A DNA stretch of 64,000 nucleotides from Hymenobacter sp. J193 (GCF_024700075.1 NZ_JAJONE010000001.1:4425001-4489000); one strand, 5' to 3'; positions 44,227 to 53,629 are shown, counted from the first letter of the stretch. Numbers and translations: made by a program. The notes: a model not told the origin generated them from the sequence alone.

Positions 44227-45820
44227 GTGGCTGTTGCAGAACCCGGGTTCGTACAGGGAAGATGCAAGGCAAGAAGCCGTTTCTCGACAAAGAGGTGACC
44301 CACTTTCGGCTCAGTGAGCGGGTGCCGCGCCATAATCTGTACCGCCGGCTGGCCGAGCTCGTCGACTGGTCGTTTCTCTACGACGAGACCCGGACGCTGT
44401 ACAGCCACACAGGCCAGCCCTCTTTGGACCCGGTCGTGTTCTTCAAGCTCGTGCTGGTGGGCCGGCTGGAAAACCTGGTCAGCGACCGCCGCCTGGTCGA
44501 ACACTGCGCCCTGCGGCTCGACATCTTGTTGTTTCTGGGCTACGAGGTGGACGAGGAATTGCCCTGGCATTCCACGGTGAGCCGCACGCGGCAGCTCTTT
44601 CCGGCCGCGGTCTTCGAGCGCCTGTTCGACCACGTCTTTGCCCAGTGCGTGGCCCGGGGCCTGGTCGCCGGCGACACGCAGGCCGTCGACTCGGCGCCCG
44701 TCAAGGCCAATGCTTCCTTGGAAACGGTGCTGGAAAAGAGGACAACGGGTGTCAAAAGTCCCTTTCTGGCCACGGACGAGGCGGCTACCGCGCCGGCTGC
44801 GTCCGTGGTGACGGCTCCGGCCCACCAGCTGCGCAACCTGGCCGCTCACCAGGCCCGGCTCGCCACCCACTCCAGCGTACCCGGCGCGCAGCACGAAAAA
44901 GCCCGCTTGCTCAGCAACAAGACCCACTACAGCCCCACCGACCCCGACGCGCGCATCTCCATCAAGCCCGGCAAAGCCCGGGCCCTGAACTACCTCTGCA
45001 GCCTGGCCGTGGACACGGCTAAGGGCGTGATCAGCCACGTGCAGGCCGATTTCGCCGATAGTCGCGACAGCCTGCACCTACCCCGCTTACTCACCGGCCT
45101 GCAGCAACGGTTACGGTCCCAGCAGCTGCGCATGCAGGAGCTGCTGGCCGATGCGGGCTACGCCAACGGCACCAACTACGCCCTGCTCGAAGCCCAGCAG
45201 GTGACGGCCTGGATCCCGGTTTTTGGCCGCTATAAGGCCGCTATCGAGGGCTTTACCTACCGGGCCTCAACCGATGACTACACCTGTGCCGCCGGCAAGG
45301 TCCTCTCGTTTCGTAAGTACGACACCTCGGCTGACGGCACCGGGCTGAAGATCTACTGGGCCACCTGCTCGGACTGCCAGCAGTGCCCGCTCAAGCCCAC
45401 CTGCGTGCCCGGGGCCAAGCGCAAGCAGCTCACCCGCACGCTCTACGACGAGCCGTACCGCCGGGCCTGGCAGCGCCAGCAAAGCCGCCGGGGCCAACAC
45501 ATGCGCCGGGTGCGCCAGGGCACGGTGGAGCCCGTCTTCGGGAATCTGCTCCATCACTACGGCCTACGCCGGATGAACGTGCGCGGCCAGGCCGGAGCCC
45601 ACAAGACGATGCTGCTCACGGCCGTAGCCTACAACCTGAAAAAGCTGCTTAAGTACCGGCCCAACCGGCAAGTGAGCCTGACCATGGCCCTGCCACAGCC
45701 ATTACTGGCCGCTGCCAGGCGCTAGTATAGCTCAACTGCCCGACCTTGACGCACAGATGGAAACTCGCACAGTAACGGGCTGGAAAAAGAGCCGAACGAA
45801 ACGAGTTCTGCAACAGCCAC
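44227..45820 (+). mobile_element. IS1182-type insertion sequence with GGTG target duplication
   Basis: About 1594 bp. Perfect 16-bp terminal inverted repeats GTGGCTGTTGCAGAAC (44227-44242 and reverse complement at 45805-45820). The flanks 44223-44226 and 45821-45824 are both GGTG, a 4-bp target duplication. It encodes one full transposase. Inserted between the ankyrin gene and the left tRNA-Asp terminator. Confidence 0.88.
44262..45725 (+). CDS. IS1182-family transposase
   Basis: 487 residues in one open frame, full length. The N-terminal DUF772-like region has DWSFLYDETRTLYSHTGQPS, VVFFKLVLVGRLENL and DEELPWHSTVSRTRQLF. The central part has VAGDTQAVDSAPVKANAS with the first catalytic Asp, then LLADAGYANGTNYALLE with the second. 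A cysteine cluster (ATCSDCQQCPLKPTC) typical of the IS1182 group follows, and the end has GTVEPVFGNLLHHYGLRR with the catalytic Glu. No frameshift, so it is probably active. Confidence 0.94.
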   Translation: MQGKKPFLDKEVTHFRLSERVPRHNLYRRLAELVDWSFLYDETRTLYSHTGQPSLDPVVFFKLVLVGRLENLVSDRRLVEHCALRLDILLFLGYEVDEELPWHSTVSRTRQLFPAAVFERLFDHVFAQCVARGLVAGDTQAVDSAPVKANASLETVLEKRTTGVKSPFLATDEAATAPAASVVTAPAHQLRNLAAHQARLATHSSVPGAQHEKARLLSNKTHYSPTDPDARISIKPGKARALNYLCSLAVDTAKGVISHVQADFADSRDSLHLPRLLTGLQQRLRSQQLRMQELLADAGYANGTNYALLEAQQVTAWIPVFGRYKAAIEGFTYRASTDDYTCAAGKVLSFRKYDTSADGTGLKIYWATCSDCQQCPLKPTCVPGAKRKQLTRTLYDEPYRRAWQRQQSRRGQHMRRVRQGTVEPVFGNLLHHYGLRRMNVRGQAGAHKTMLLTAVAYNLKKLLKYRPNRQVSLTMALPQPLLAAARR

Positions 45821-45929
45821 GGTGGTTTAAGCAAGTTAAGCCTTTCGGATGTGCTTCAAGCAGGTCCATTGCACTCGCCCAAGGTACTGTTACGGGTAGC
45901 AGTGCCACCTAATCCGCCACCTAGAAATG

Positions 45930-45965
45930 AAAAAGCCCCTGCATCAGTTGATGCAGGGGCTTTTT
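45930..45965 (-). terminator. Terminator of left tRNA-Asp
   Basis: 36-bp near-perfect palindrome, GCCCCTGCATCAGTTGATGC type, flanked by A5 and T5. On the minus strand it starts 1 base after the tRNA 3' end. The same sequence occurs at 50485. Confidence 0.9.
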
Positions 45966-45966
45966 G

Positions 45967-46040
45967 CGGTCCGGACGGGACTCGAACCCGCGACCTCCGC
46001 CGTGACAGGGCGGCATTCTAACCGACTGAACTACCGAACC
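45967..46040 (-). tRNA. tRNA-Asp (GUC), left copy
   Basis: 74 nt without CCA. Read on the minus strand it begins GGTTCGG and pairs with CCGGACC at the 3' end (one G-U pair), with discriminator G. The anticodon loop CTGTCAC gives anticodon GUC, and the T loop is GTTCGAGTC-like. Identical in sequence to the copy at 57453. Followed by a terminator palindrome and preceded by a promoter at 46089-46119. Confidence 0.97.
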
Positions 46041-46374
46041 AGGGTAGACTGCACTGCGAAAAGCCAGCTGCTTTCCGGTGAAGTGGTGCAAAGGTAAAGG
46101 TAGTTTTTGATTTCCAAACACGGAAAACCGTCCTAACTACGTAAAAAGCCCGATTTTCGGGCTAGCCGCTTGGATGTAAAGCAAATAGCCGTGCAATTAT
46201 TTTTTGTGGTACGGCACGCAGCGACGGTCGGGCGTGTGCTGCGGTGGGGCAGATGTTAGCTGGTAGGCCGACTCGCAAGGCGCAAGGCTCGTTGGTTTAG
46301 CATTAATGCAGCGTGAACAGACTTTATCGAAAAGGGTATTTACTTGAATCACCAGTTATAATAGACGTGCAGGG
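46041..46374. other. Upstream region of left tRNA-Asp, with promoter
   Basis: On the minus strand TACCTTTG (46096-46089) and TTTG (46119-46116), 19 bases apart, make a good Bacteroidota promoter about 49 bases before the tRNA. The first 50 bases next to the tRNA are nearly identical to those beside the right copy (57527-57576), showing that gene and promoter were duplicated together. From about 46130 to 46374 I see nothing definite. Confidence 0.6.
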
Positions 46375-47422
46375 TTAGTGCCTCATGCCTTCCATGCCCC
46401 GCATACCTTGCGCTTTGCCTTTCCCCAGTTGGTCCAGAGCCGCCCGAAACCCCGCGGCCAGCTGTGCCGCTGGTCCCCGACCGTAGTAGTGCAGAAACAT
46501 CATGCGGGGCTGGTCGAAGAGCATATGGTTATGCACGGCCACGACTTCCAGGTTATTCGCCCGCAGGGTCTTAATCACGGGATTCACTTCGTGTTCCAGC
46601 ATGGCAATGTCGCCGGCGATGTGTGCGTCGTCCTGCTTGCCGGCAAAGGCAGCCCACGAGTTTAAGCCGATGGCGGCGGTCATTTCGGTGCCCATCATCA
46701 TCGGGTGCAGGTCGTCGCGGCCCACCGTGTACTTGTAGGTCGGTCCGTTGACGGTGCCCTTGTACTTCACCACCGCATCCAGCGCGGGCAGGTCAAATAG
46801 CTCTTTGCCCGTGGGCGGCCCGGCGCCCGGTGTGGCGTTGTTGCCGGGTTGCACGGGCGTGGCGCTGGCTCCCAGCTTGGGTTGGTTGGCCGGCAGCAGC
46901 TTGGAATCCTTCAGGGCCGCGGCAAACTTTGTGGCCAACTCCGCCGGGGTGCCCAGACCGTGGATGTGCATGTAGAAGATGCGGGGCTCTTCGTAAAAGA
47001 AGTGATTGTGCACGGCTCCGATTTCCAGGCCCTGGGCCAGGGCGGCCGATATCAACGGGTTGACTTCTTCCTGCAGCAGCACGGTGTCGCTCATAAGCAT
47101 GGCCGACTTTCCATTGAGCGTATGCTTGATGGCCACCCAGCCCCGAAGCCGAATGAAATGGGCACCGGTTCGCCTTTGATGCTCACCTTCAAATCGTTGC
47201 GCGGTAATGATGTGGTGTGCGTGGCCTGCGTCTCGACGTACGTACCCTTCTTGCCCAGAGCCGCTTCAATGGCCGTAATTTCTGCTGCCGTCAGGGCGGG
47301 CGTTTTGCCTGCAGCAGGAGCAGCGGGTCCTGCCCCAGCGGGCATCGCGCCGATTAGACGGGGGTAGAGGCCAGCGCAGCCGTCTTCAGCCAGTTGCGGC
47401 GGGAAAAGCGGGAATTAGTCAT
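46375..47422 (-). pseudogene. DUF1259 (LppY/LpqO-type) protein with Tat signal, two frameshifts
   Basis: The pieces make one gene in three frames. From the ATG at 47422 a Tat-like start (NSRFSRRNWLKTAALAS) runs to an early stop. The frame resumes near 47360 (through PAGAGPAAPAAGKTPALTAA) and shifts again near 47141, where a C4 run on the plus strand would need one more base. The remaining 46375-47136 part holds two DUF1259 repeats, each with a GAVHNHFFYEEPRIFYMH- or VAVHNHMLFDQPRMMFLH-type motif. The first shift is beside the G5 run at 47360-47364. Either the gene is dead or the consensus has small indel errors. If intact, the product would be a periplasmic protein of unknown role, next to the chromate transporter. 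Confidence 0.8.
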
Positions 47423-47464
47423 CAGAGCGGATGAAAAAGAGGGTGGCGCATCGAACAGTAAAAA

Positions 47465-48808
47465 TCACCCTTCGGCGGCCGCCAGCAGGTAATACAGCAA
47501 ACCGGCTCCCGCACTAACCCCTATCCAGCGTATCATGCTCACCTTGAAACGGTAGAGCGCCACCAACGAAACCAGCAGCCAAACCAGGCTCGGCCCGTGC
47601 AGGTGCGCTACACTCAAGTGCTCCGTGGGAAAGAGAACCGCCCGTCCCAGGTATACCGCCAGGTTGAGCACCACGCCCACCACGGCCGCCGTAATGATGC
47701 TCAGCACGGCTTTCAGCGAGGCATTGTGCTGCGTGCGCTCAATCAGCGGCGCCCCCACCAGAATAAAGACGAAGCACGGCAGAAAGGTGTAGTACGTGGT
47801 CGTCAGCAGCCCCACCGCGCCCATTGCCAGCGAGCCGCCAAAGTGCGTGTAGCCGCCCATGAAGCCCACAAAGGCCAGTACCATAATCAGCGGCCCCGGC
47901 GTGGTTTCGCCCAGGGCCAGGCCGTCGAGCATCTGCCCCTGCGTGAGCCAGTGCAGCTTGGCTACGCTCACCTGCGCCACGTAGGGCAGCACGGCGTACG
48001 CCCCGCCGAAGGTCACCAGCGCTGCCTGGGTGAAGAACACACTCAGGCCCCGCCAGAAGCCGAAATCCGGCGTTAAAAACCAAAACAATACCAGCGGCAG
48101 TACCCATAACCCTCCCGCCGCCACCACCTGCCGCACCAAGCGCGGCCCCGAAAAGCCGGTGCCCGGCACCACCGTCTGCGAGGTTAGAAAGTAGCCTTCC
48201 TCTGCCTGCGCGGCCCGTGCCTGCGTGGCTGCCGTAGCTGCCGGCGCCGGAAAGAACCGCCGCGCCACCAGCGCTACTGCGGCCGCCCCGAGTATGAGCA
48301 GCGGAAAGGGCACGTTCAGCCAAAAGATACCTACGAAGCTGGCCACCGCCACGGCGTAGTGCAACGGGCTGAGCAAGGATTTCTGCCCAATCTTGACCAG
48401 GGCCAGCAGGATGATGGCCACCACCGCCGGCTTCAGGCCCACAAACACGCCCTGTAGTGCCGGCAGCGTACCCACTGTCGCGTACAGCAAGCTCAGCGCC
48501 AGCAGAATGAACACCGATGGCAGCACGAACAGGATGCCCGCCACCAGCCCGCCCCGGGTGCCGTGTAGCAGCCAGCCGATGTAGGTGGCCAGCTGCTGCG
48601 CCTCGGGCCCGGGTAGCAGCATGCAGTAGTTGAGCGCGTGCAGAAACTTGGCGTCCGAAATCCAGCGCTTCTGCTCCACCAGCACCGTGTGCATAATGGC
48701 AATCTGGCCCGCCGGGCCGCCGAAGCTGATGAAGCCCAGCTTCAGCCAGAAGCGCAGGGCCTCGGAAAAGGTGGGCTTGGAAACCGTCGTAAGGGTCGTT
48801 TGGGTCAT
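47465..48808 (-). CDS. chrA: Chromate transporter ChrA
   Basis: 447 residues from the ATG at 48808; 20 residues upstream in the open frame are not typical of ChrA. It is a two-domain CHR protein with about ten membrane spans. The first half has FWLKLGFISFGGPAGQIAIM and NYCMLLPGPEAQQLATYIGW, and the second repeats the pattern with FFTQAALVTFGGAYAVLPYV and ALGETTPGPLIMVLAFVGF. These are the paired FGGP / LPGPE-type motifs of ChrA. It exports chromate from the cytoplasm using the proton gradient. A chromate-sensing ChrB-AraC fusion gene lies directly upstream on the same strand. Confidence 0.95.
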   Translation of the reverse strand: MTQTTLTTVSKPTFSEALRFWLKLGFISFGGPAGQIAIMHTVLVEQKRWISDAKFLHALNYCMLLPGPEAQQLATYIGWLLHGTRGGLVAGILFVLPSVFILLALSLLYATVGTLPALQGVFVGLKPAVVAIILLALVKIGQKSLLSPLHYAVAVASFVGIFWLNVPFPLLILGAAAVALVARRFFPAPAATAATQARAAQAEEGYFLTSQTVVPGTGFSGPRLVRQVVAAGGLWVLPLVLFWFLTPDFGFWRGLSVFFTQAALVTFGGAYAVLPYVAQVSVAKLHWLTQGQMLDGLALGETTPGPLIMVLAFVGFMGGYTHFGGSLAMGAVGLLTTTYYTFLPCFVFILVGAPLIERTQHNASLKAVLSIITAAVVGVVLNLAVYLGRAVLFPTEHLSVAHLHGPSLVWLLVSLVALYRFKVSMIRWIGVSAGAGLLYYLLAAAEG

Positions 48809-48904
48809 GAGGTGGAACTGCGCCGTTAGGGCCCAGCACGTGGCTGCAATGGTACACACCGCCGACAAAACAAAATAGAACGTCCTTTTCCCCTGGGATA
48901 ATCT

Positions 48905-49750
48905 TTACGTGGTACCGCGTTTTTTGCGGTAGGCCGCGGGACTCTGGCCGGTGTGCTGCTTGAAAATGCGGGTGAAGTGGCTCTGGTCGGAAAAGCCGGT
49001 CAGGTAGGCTACTTCCGCCAGCGGATAGGCCGTGGTATCCAGCAACTGCCGGGCCTTCTCGATGCGCAGCTTCCGGACGTACTCGCCAAACGAGAGGTTG
49101 TCGAAGTACCGGGCAAACTCCCGCGAGAGGTACGTGGGGTTCACCTGCACCGTGCCGGCCGCTTCGGTCAGCCGCAAGCTCAGGTTCGTATCCAGGTGGT
49201 CCTGAATCAGCGCCCGCAGCTGGGCCGTCCACGCCGGCGGGGCAGGGCGTTGGTTTTTCGTCCGCGCCAGGTAGGCGGTGTATACCTGCACCAGCAGCTG
49301 CTCTTCGGGCGGCTGGGTATGCCGCTGATCCTGAAGGTGCCGGGCCCAGCTGTACAACGCATCGTAAAGCACCAGACCCTGTTGCAGCAGCGCCTGATCA
49401 TCCGGGATGTTGTGGGCCAGCCCGGCCGAAATAGCCCACAGCCCGGCGGCTTGCTGGGCCAGGGCGTGGTTGTCGGTGTCGGCCCCACGCACGATGGGCG
49501 CCAGTGCCAGCAGGGCCGGGTCGGTCAAGCCGTACTTTTTAAGGAAATAATCGAAGGTGCAGTCCGCGCCGTGGTGGGAGAACTCCACGTCGGGCACGTC
49601 AAATGGCGTTGCGCCAAGCCGTTGGGCCGTGGGCACCACATCATCGGCGGGTACGTACAGGATTTCGGCGTGGACATCGATGAAGCGCAGAATCAGCCAC
49701 GGACAGGCCAAACGGTCTATTTTAGGACGTTCGCGGGTAATCCACTGCAT
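48905..49750 (-). CDS. ChrB-type chromate resistance domain fused to an AraC DNA-binding domain
   Basis: 281 residues. The first 140 or so form the ChrB C-terminal (Chrome_Resist) domain: WITRERPKIDRLACPWLILR, FDVPDVEFSHHGADCTFDYF and APIVRGADTDN. The last 100 are an AraC/XylS double helix-turn-helix (LRLTEAAGTVQVNPTYLSRE, EVAYLTGFSDQSHFTRIFK, GQSPAAYRKKRG). The arrangement suggests a one-component regulator that senses chromate through the ChrB part and switches on chrA, whose start is 97 bp downstream. ChrB is normally a separate protein with its own N-terminal regulatory part. No signal peptide, so cytoplasmic. Confidence 0.92.
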   Translation of the reverse strand: MQWITRERPKIDRLACPWLILRFIDVHAEILYVPADDVVPTAQRLGATPFDVPDVEFSHHGADCTFDYFLKKYGLTDPALLALAPIVRGADTDNHALAQQAAGLWAISAGLAHNIPDDQALLQQGLVLYDALYSWARHLQDQRHTQPPEEQLLVQVYTAYLARTKNQRPAPPAWTAQLRALIQDHLDTNLSLRLTEAAGTVQVNPTYLSREFARYFDNLSFGEYVRKLRIEKARQLLDTTAYPLAEVAYLTGFSDQSHFTRIFKQHTGQSPAAYRKKRGTT

Positions 49751-49873
49751 AAGTAGGTAGGAAGATTACAAGGTATCGAACCCAGCACCGCAAAATACCC
49801 CCATTAGGGTGAAATTACCAGTTACTTAAACTGCAATGTCTACTCTATCCGCCCAGCCCATTGCCGCCGCCCG

Positions 49874-50281
49874 ATGAAGGAGATACCACGTGATATCGTG
49901 TTCACCATCGACCACTGGTACGACGGGCCCCTGGAAGGCTTGGCCAATTTTCAGGGCCAGCTGCACTACTACGAATGCCACTGGCGCCACTGGCAGGAAA
50001 TTGCCGCGGAGTGGCAGGCGCACTACTGGCTCACGCCGCTAGACGCTGACGCGTGCTGCCTTGCTCAAGAGATGCTAGCCCTAGAGGAGAGGTGGCGAGA
50101 GACCTTTCGCACCGGGGCTACGACTGAAGCAACGCGTCCGCTCCTCCCACAAGACCGGGCCCGACATGAGGAAATCAGCCAACTATTGCAACAAAAGCCA
50201 GCCGACGCACCCGACTCGCGGCTCAACGCCAAAGGCGTGTTCTATTACGGGCCGCAGTTTTCGTGGAGTGGACGTTATTAG
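49874..50281 (+). CDS. Conserved hypothetical protein, 135 residues
   Basis: Begins MKEIPRDIVFTIDHWYDGPL, a start I associate with a small conserved Bacteroidota and cyanobacterial family of unknown function. It is acidic and rich in Trp/Tyr (HYYECHWRHWQEIAAEWQ, AHYWLTPLDAD). No signal, no membrane segment and no catalytic motif. Divergent from the ChrB-AraC gene. A short non-autonomous IS-like element follows 10 bp after its stop. Confidence 0.7.
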   Translation: MKEIPRDIVFTIDHWYDGPLEGLANFQGQLHYYECHWRHWQEIAAEWQAHYWLTPLDADACCLAQEMLALEERWRETFRTGATTEATRPLLPQDRARHEEISQLLQQKPADAPDSRLNAKGVFYYGPQFSWSGRY

Positions 50282-50291
50282 GATAATGCTC

Positions 50292-50442
50292 GTGGCTATT
50301 GCAGAACTCTTGCTGCAGGGCTGTTGAGTGAGGCTTCTGCGAGCTGAACCAAGCTTCAAAGACTCCTAAAGAGGCTTTCATAGTCTCCTGGGCGTTTGCA
50401 TATACGGTTATTATGCTACCCCGTGACTTCTGCAACAGCCAC
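50292..50442. mobile_element. Short non-autonomous element (MITE-like) with IS1182-type ends
   Basis: About 151 bp with no gene. Ends GTGGCTATTGCAGAACT (50292-50308) and, inverted, GTGGCTGTTGCAGAA at the right, nearly the same terminal repeats as the full element at 44227. The interior is unrelated to that element. On the right it is followed by GGTGGTTTAAGC, the same 12 bases that follow the full element. No matching left duplication remains. Confidence 0.7.
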
Positions 50443-50484
50443 GGTGGTTTAAGCGTCTACAGCCTCTATTGCCACCTAGAAATG

Positions 50485-50520
50485 AAAAAGCCCCTGCATC
50501 AGTTGATGCAGGGGCTTTTT
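50485..50520 (-). terminator. Palindromic terminator below cassette III
   Basis: Same 36-bp sequence as the terminator of the left tRNA-Asp (45930). It probably is the original terminator of the right tRNA-Asp, pushed away by the cassettes inserted between. Confidence 0.85.
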
Positions 50521-50521
50521 G

Positions 50522-50536
50522 CGGTCCGGACGGGAC
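50522..50536 (-). other. tRNA-Asp 3'-end fragment (attachment-site copy) at the end of cassette III
   Basis: CGGTCCGGACGGGAC equals the last 15 nt of tRNA-Asp on the minus strand (acceptor arm with discriminator and part of the T stem). The next base differs from the tRNA, so the match ends sharply. Confidence 0.8.
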
Positions 50537-50889
50537 ACCGGCAACAATATGATTATTAGCGTGTTTCACGATTGTTGGGACAGAATTGGGCCAAAGTGCT
50601 TCTTGATACTTTCCTCGACGCACGTTTGGTCTTCTGTCAGTAATGCAATGCTGCAAAATTGCTGCATCGACTCTTCCGCCTGTGCTTTGGGACCAGATTG
50701 GGACACCAGGCTAAGCCAACGGCAGGAGGAGCCACGCTTTGCCCTCAATGCTTGAGCAAAGTGGTGTACAGAAAAGGCTGCTGCTTCGAAAGCGTTTCCG
50801 GCGTGGTGCATGACAGTGGTAAAAATGCCGGCTGTGGCGCTACATGCAACTAGCGTCCTGCTAGCATCAAAAAAAATATTTCTAGCATT
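50537..50889. repeat. R module, copy in cassette III (353 bp)
   Basis: Starts ACCGGCAA next to the tRNA fragment and ends in an AT-rich AAAAAAAATATTTCTAGCAT segment. Aligns without gaps to the copies at 53630 and 55962, all exactly 353 bp. The minus strand has an open frame through most of it. Confidence 0.85.
50566..50811 (-). CDS. Possible small protein of the R module (81 residues)
   Basis: Open frame on the minus strand inside R, ending FGPILSQQS just before the tRNA fragment. The last 60 residues nearly match those of the frame at 53659, and 7 of 12 base differences there fall in third codon positions (hand count), mild support for coding. The start is uncertain: upstream codons stay open and aligned with the other copies but lack an ATG. 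No known family recognised. Confidence 0.3.
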   Translation of the reverse strand: MHHAGNAFEAAAFSVHHFAQALRAKRGSSCRWLSLVSQSGPKAQAEESMQQFCSIALLTEDQTCVEESIKKHFGPILSQQS

Positions 50890-51031
50890 AAAGCAGTGTA
50901 AATAGCGTTTATCAACAAAGGCCGCCCTACGCTAGCAGGCTGTATCTTAGTAGCTTCTTCCCCGTTGGCGGAACGATTTCCCTCCGCCGGCAGTCTATCG
51001 GGCCACGCCTTTCCCCTTCTTTCCTGCAACT

Positions 51032-53541
51032 ATGCAAAAACCCTTATACGCCCTGGTGAGCTGCTGGCTCGCCTGCTTCCCGATTCTGGTATTCGGCCAG
51101 AACGCGCCGGCCCCCGTCACCACCCGCTCCGTCTCGGAGGTCTTGCGCCCCGATGGCTCCCTGCAGCCCGGCACGTCGGGCTCCTTCGATGCCAAGGGCT
51201 ACCAGCTCCGCTACGGCGCCCAAGGGCAGCCTAAGTTTCAGAAAGCCGGCGCCGACGAAGAAACCGCGGGCTGGGACCCGCGCTTCAGTGCGCCCGGCCT
51301 CAATGGCATTGTGCGCGCCATCACCGTTTCCGGCACCGATGTCTATGTAGGCGGTGATTTTACGGATGCGGGCGGCAACCTGAACGCCGACCATATTGCC
51401 CTTTGGGATGGCAGCCGCTGGCTGAACCTGGGCGACGGGCTCAACGAGACCGTCGAAGCTATTGCCCTGATGGGCACCGACGTGTATGTGGGGGGCGACT
51501 TTACCAATGCGGCCGGCGCGGCCAGTAGTTCCCGTGTGGCCAAATGGGATGGCACCAAGTGGCAGGCGCTGGGCACGGGGGTTTCGGGCGGCGTCAATGC
51601 GCTGGCCGTGCGGGGCACCGACCTGTACGTGGGCGGCACCTTCAACTCGGCCGGGGGCCTGATCGAGGCCAAGAACATTGCCCGCTGGGACGGGGCGAGC
51701 TGGCATGCGCTGGGCACGGGCTTGCCCAGTGACGTCTTTGCCCTGGCCGTTGTCGGCACGGACCTATACGCGGGCGGGCGGTTTGAGAACGTGGGCGCCA
51801 ACGCCAATGCCGACTACCTGGTGCGCTGGGACGGGCAGAAATGGAACCAGGTGGGCAAGCCCCTGAGCTCGTGGGTGTATGCGCTGACCGCCTCGGGCAC
51901 CGACCTGTACGTGGGCGGCACCTTCCGCCAGGCCGGCGGCGACTTCCGGGCCAATTATATCGTGCGTTGGGACGGCACGGCCTACCAGGCCCTGGGTGAT
52001 GGCGCCATTGCCCCGGTACGCGCTCTTGCCTTCAGCGGCACGAAGCTGTTTGTGGGCGGGGAGTTCTATAGTCCCCCGAAAGCCTACATCATGCAGTGGG
52101 ACGGCACAACCTGGGAGCCGGTGGGCGAAGGAACTTCTTATCGAGTCTACGCGCTGGCCGCCCAAGGCACAGACGTTTATGCTGGCGGAGAATTCAGAAG
52201 TGCATCCCAGACCTGGAACACAATGAACTTTGCCCGCTGGACGGGTAGTGACTGGCGTGGAGTCGGGAATGGATTGAGTGATGATGTCCATGCCATTGCC
52301 ATCTTGGGCAAGGACGTGTATGTGGCGGGGCGCTTCCTGGCGGCCGGCGGGAATCCGGCGGCCAACTGTATTGCCAAATGGGATGGAAACGCGTGGCAGT
52401 CGCTGGGCAATGACCCGGAGAACTTTGCTGTTACGGATGATGCAATTCTCACTCTCCTTGTCGTTGGCAGTGACCTGTATGTGGGTGGCGACTTCACGAA
52501 GCCTACACGGGGTCTTGCCCGGTGGGATGGCCAGAAATGGCATGAAGTTGTCTCCGTTACCGGAGCCAAGTTGGGCGGATACGTCAATACGCTCTACGCC
52601 TATGGGACAGATATCTATGTCGGAGGGGATTTTGTTGTCGACTCGTCCCCTATTCGTTCTTATAACATTGCGCGCTGGGATGGTCAAGAGTGGAATAGTA
52701 TTGGCCGGAAATTGCCAACTACCGACCATCAGCCGAACTCGGATGTTTGGGCTATAAAGATGCATGGAGATAAGTTGTACATAGGGGGGATTTTAAGGAT
52801 TTGGGGGACAAGGACGCCGACTATGTAGCCTACTTCGATGGAACAACTTGGCAGCCCTTGGGAAGCGGGGTTGATAAGCGGGTAAATGCTTTAGCAAGCA
52901 TTGACAACGATGTGTATGTGGGCGGGTTTTTCACGAAGGCGGGCGGTGTAGCCAATACAGCGGGGCTCGCCAAGTGGAATGGCACGAACTGGCAAGCCGT
53001 GAGTTCACCCAGTATAGGGCAGGCAGCAATTACGTTTCATGTGGTAGGGAAGCAACTCTTTGTCGGGGGCACCTTTCAAGGAGGAGCCGGGCAAGCATAC
53101 ACAAACGGACTTGCTCGCTGGGACGGCAAATCCTGGCACCCCGTCGCCTATGGCATCGCGGGTGCTGTAACGACTATAACGAGCACAAGTACGCACCTGT
53201 ATATTGGCGGGGAGTTCACTCAGGCAGCGACGAAGAACGGGACCTTAGCCATGAATAACTTTGGCATCTTGGACTTGAGCGGCATACCACTGGCCGTCGA
53301 GCCCGATAGTCGTACGCCAAGCACCAGCATGCAACTCTGGCCTAACCCCGCCCAGCGCGTGGTGCAGGTAGCGGGCCTTCCTGCCGGGCAGCCCTTGCAG
53401 TTCTATGATGCCTTGGGCCGGTTGGCCCTGACCTTGCCGGCCCCACGTGGCAGCGCGCAGGTGCAGTTGCCCCCGAGCCTCAAGCCCGGGGTGTACATCG
53501 TACGCTGCGGCCCGGCTACCCGGCGCCTGGTGGTAGAATAA
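51032..53541 (+). pseudogene. Secreted beta-propeller repeat protein with type IX sorting domain (frameshifted cargo of cassette III)
   Basis: Signal peptide from the ATG at 51032 (YALVSCWLACFPILVFGQ). Then come a dozen or so repeats of about 50 residues of the form ALAVSGTDLYVGGTF...IARWDGTSWHALGTG, a likely beta-propeller or solenoid. The first frame stops at 52828. The repeat continues in the frame from 52801 (YVAYFDGTTWQPLGSGVD) and ends in a type IX sorting domain (LWPNPAQRVVQVAG, then GVYIVRCG and a final LVVE). Adding one G to the six-G run at 52784-52789 restores a single protein of about 836 residues. So it is either off or mis-assembled. The product would be exported and anchored on the cell surface; binding partner unknown. 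Confidence 0.8.
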
Positions 53542-53572
53542 GCCTCAAAACTTTCTAACCAGCTAAAAACAC

Positions 53573-53608
53573 AAAAAGCCCCCGCATCAATTGATGCGGG
53601 GGCTTTTT
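53573..53608 (-). terminator. Palindromic terminator of cassette III
   Basis: Perfect 36-bp palindrome with core GCCCCCGCATCAATTGATGC, A5 and T5 ends. Same length and layout as the other four but with its own stem sequence. It also lies just after the propeller gene and could serve both strands. Confidence 0.85.
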
Positions 53609-53614
53609 GTTTAG

Positions 53615-53629
53615 CGGTCCGGACGGGAC
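53615..53629 (-). other. tRNA-Asp 3'-end fragment (attachment-site copy) at the end of cassette II
   Basis: Same 15 nt CGGTCCGGACGGGAC as at 50522 and 55947, followed by ACCGGCAA of R. Confidence 0.8.

Larger units (their letters stand above)
50522..53614. mobile_element. tRNA-Asp cassette III (3.1 kb)
   Basis: Bounded by 15-nt copies of the tRNA-Asp 3' end at 50522-50536 and 53615-53629. From right to left it holds a terminator palindrome (53573), a frameshifted propeller protein with type IX tail, and the 353-bp R module (50537-50889). No integrase or other recombinase gene is inside, so it would need one supplied in trans. Confidence 0.7.

Noticed and set aside
46375..47422. Treating the two DUF1259 pieces as two separate genes
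   Set aside because: The short upstream piece carries the start of the same domain and the signal region, and the frames join after single-base changes.
47739..49232. Long frame overlapping chrA and the ChrB-AraC gene in another frame
   Set aside because: Both real genes show conserved motifs across the whole stretch; the alternative translation does not.
50519..50853. Plus-strand frames in the R module (also at 53642 and 55974)
   Set aside because: They start inside or beside the tRNA fragment and their differences do not favour third codon positions; the minus-strand frame fits better, though weakly.
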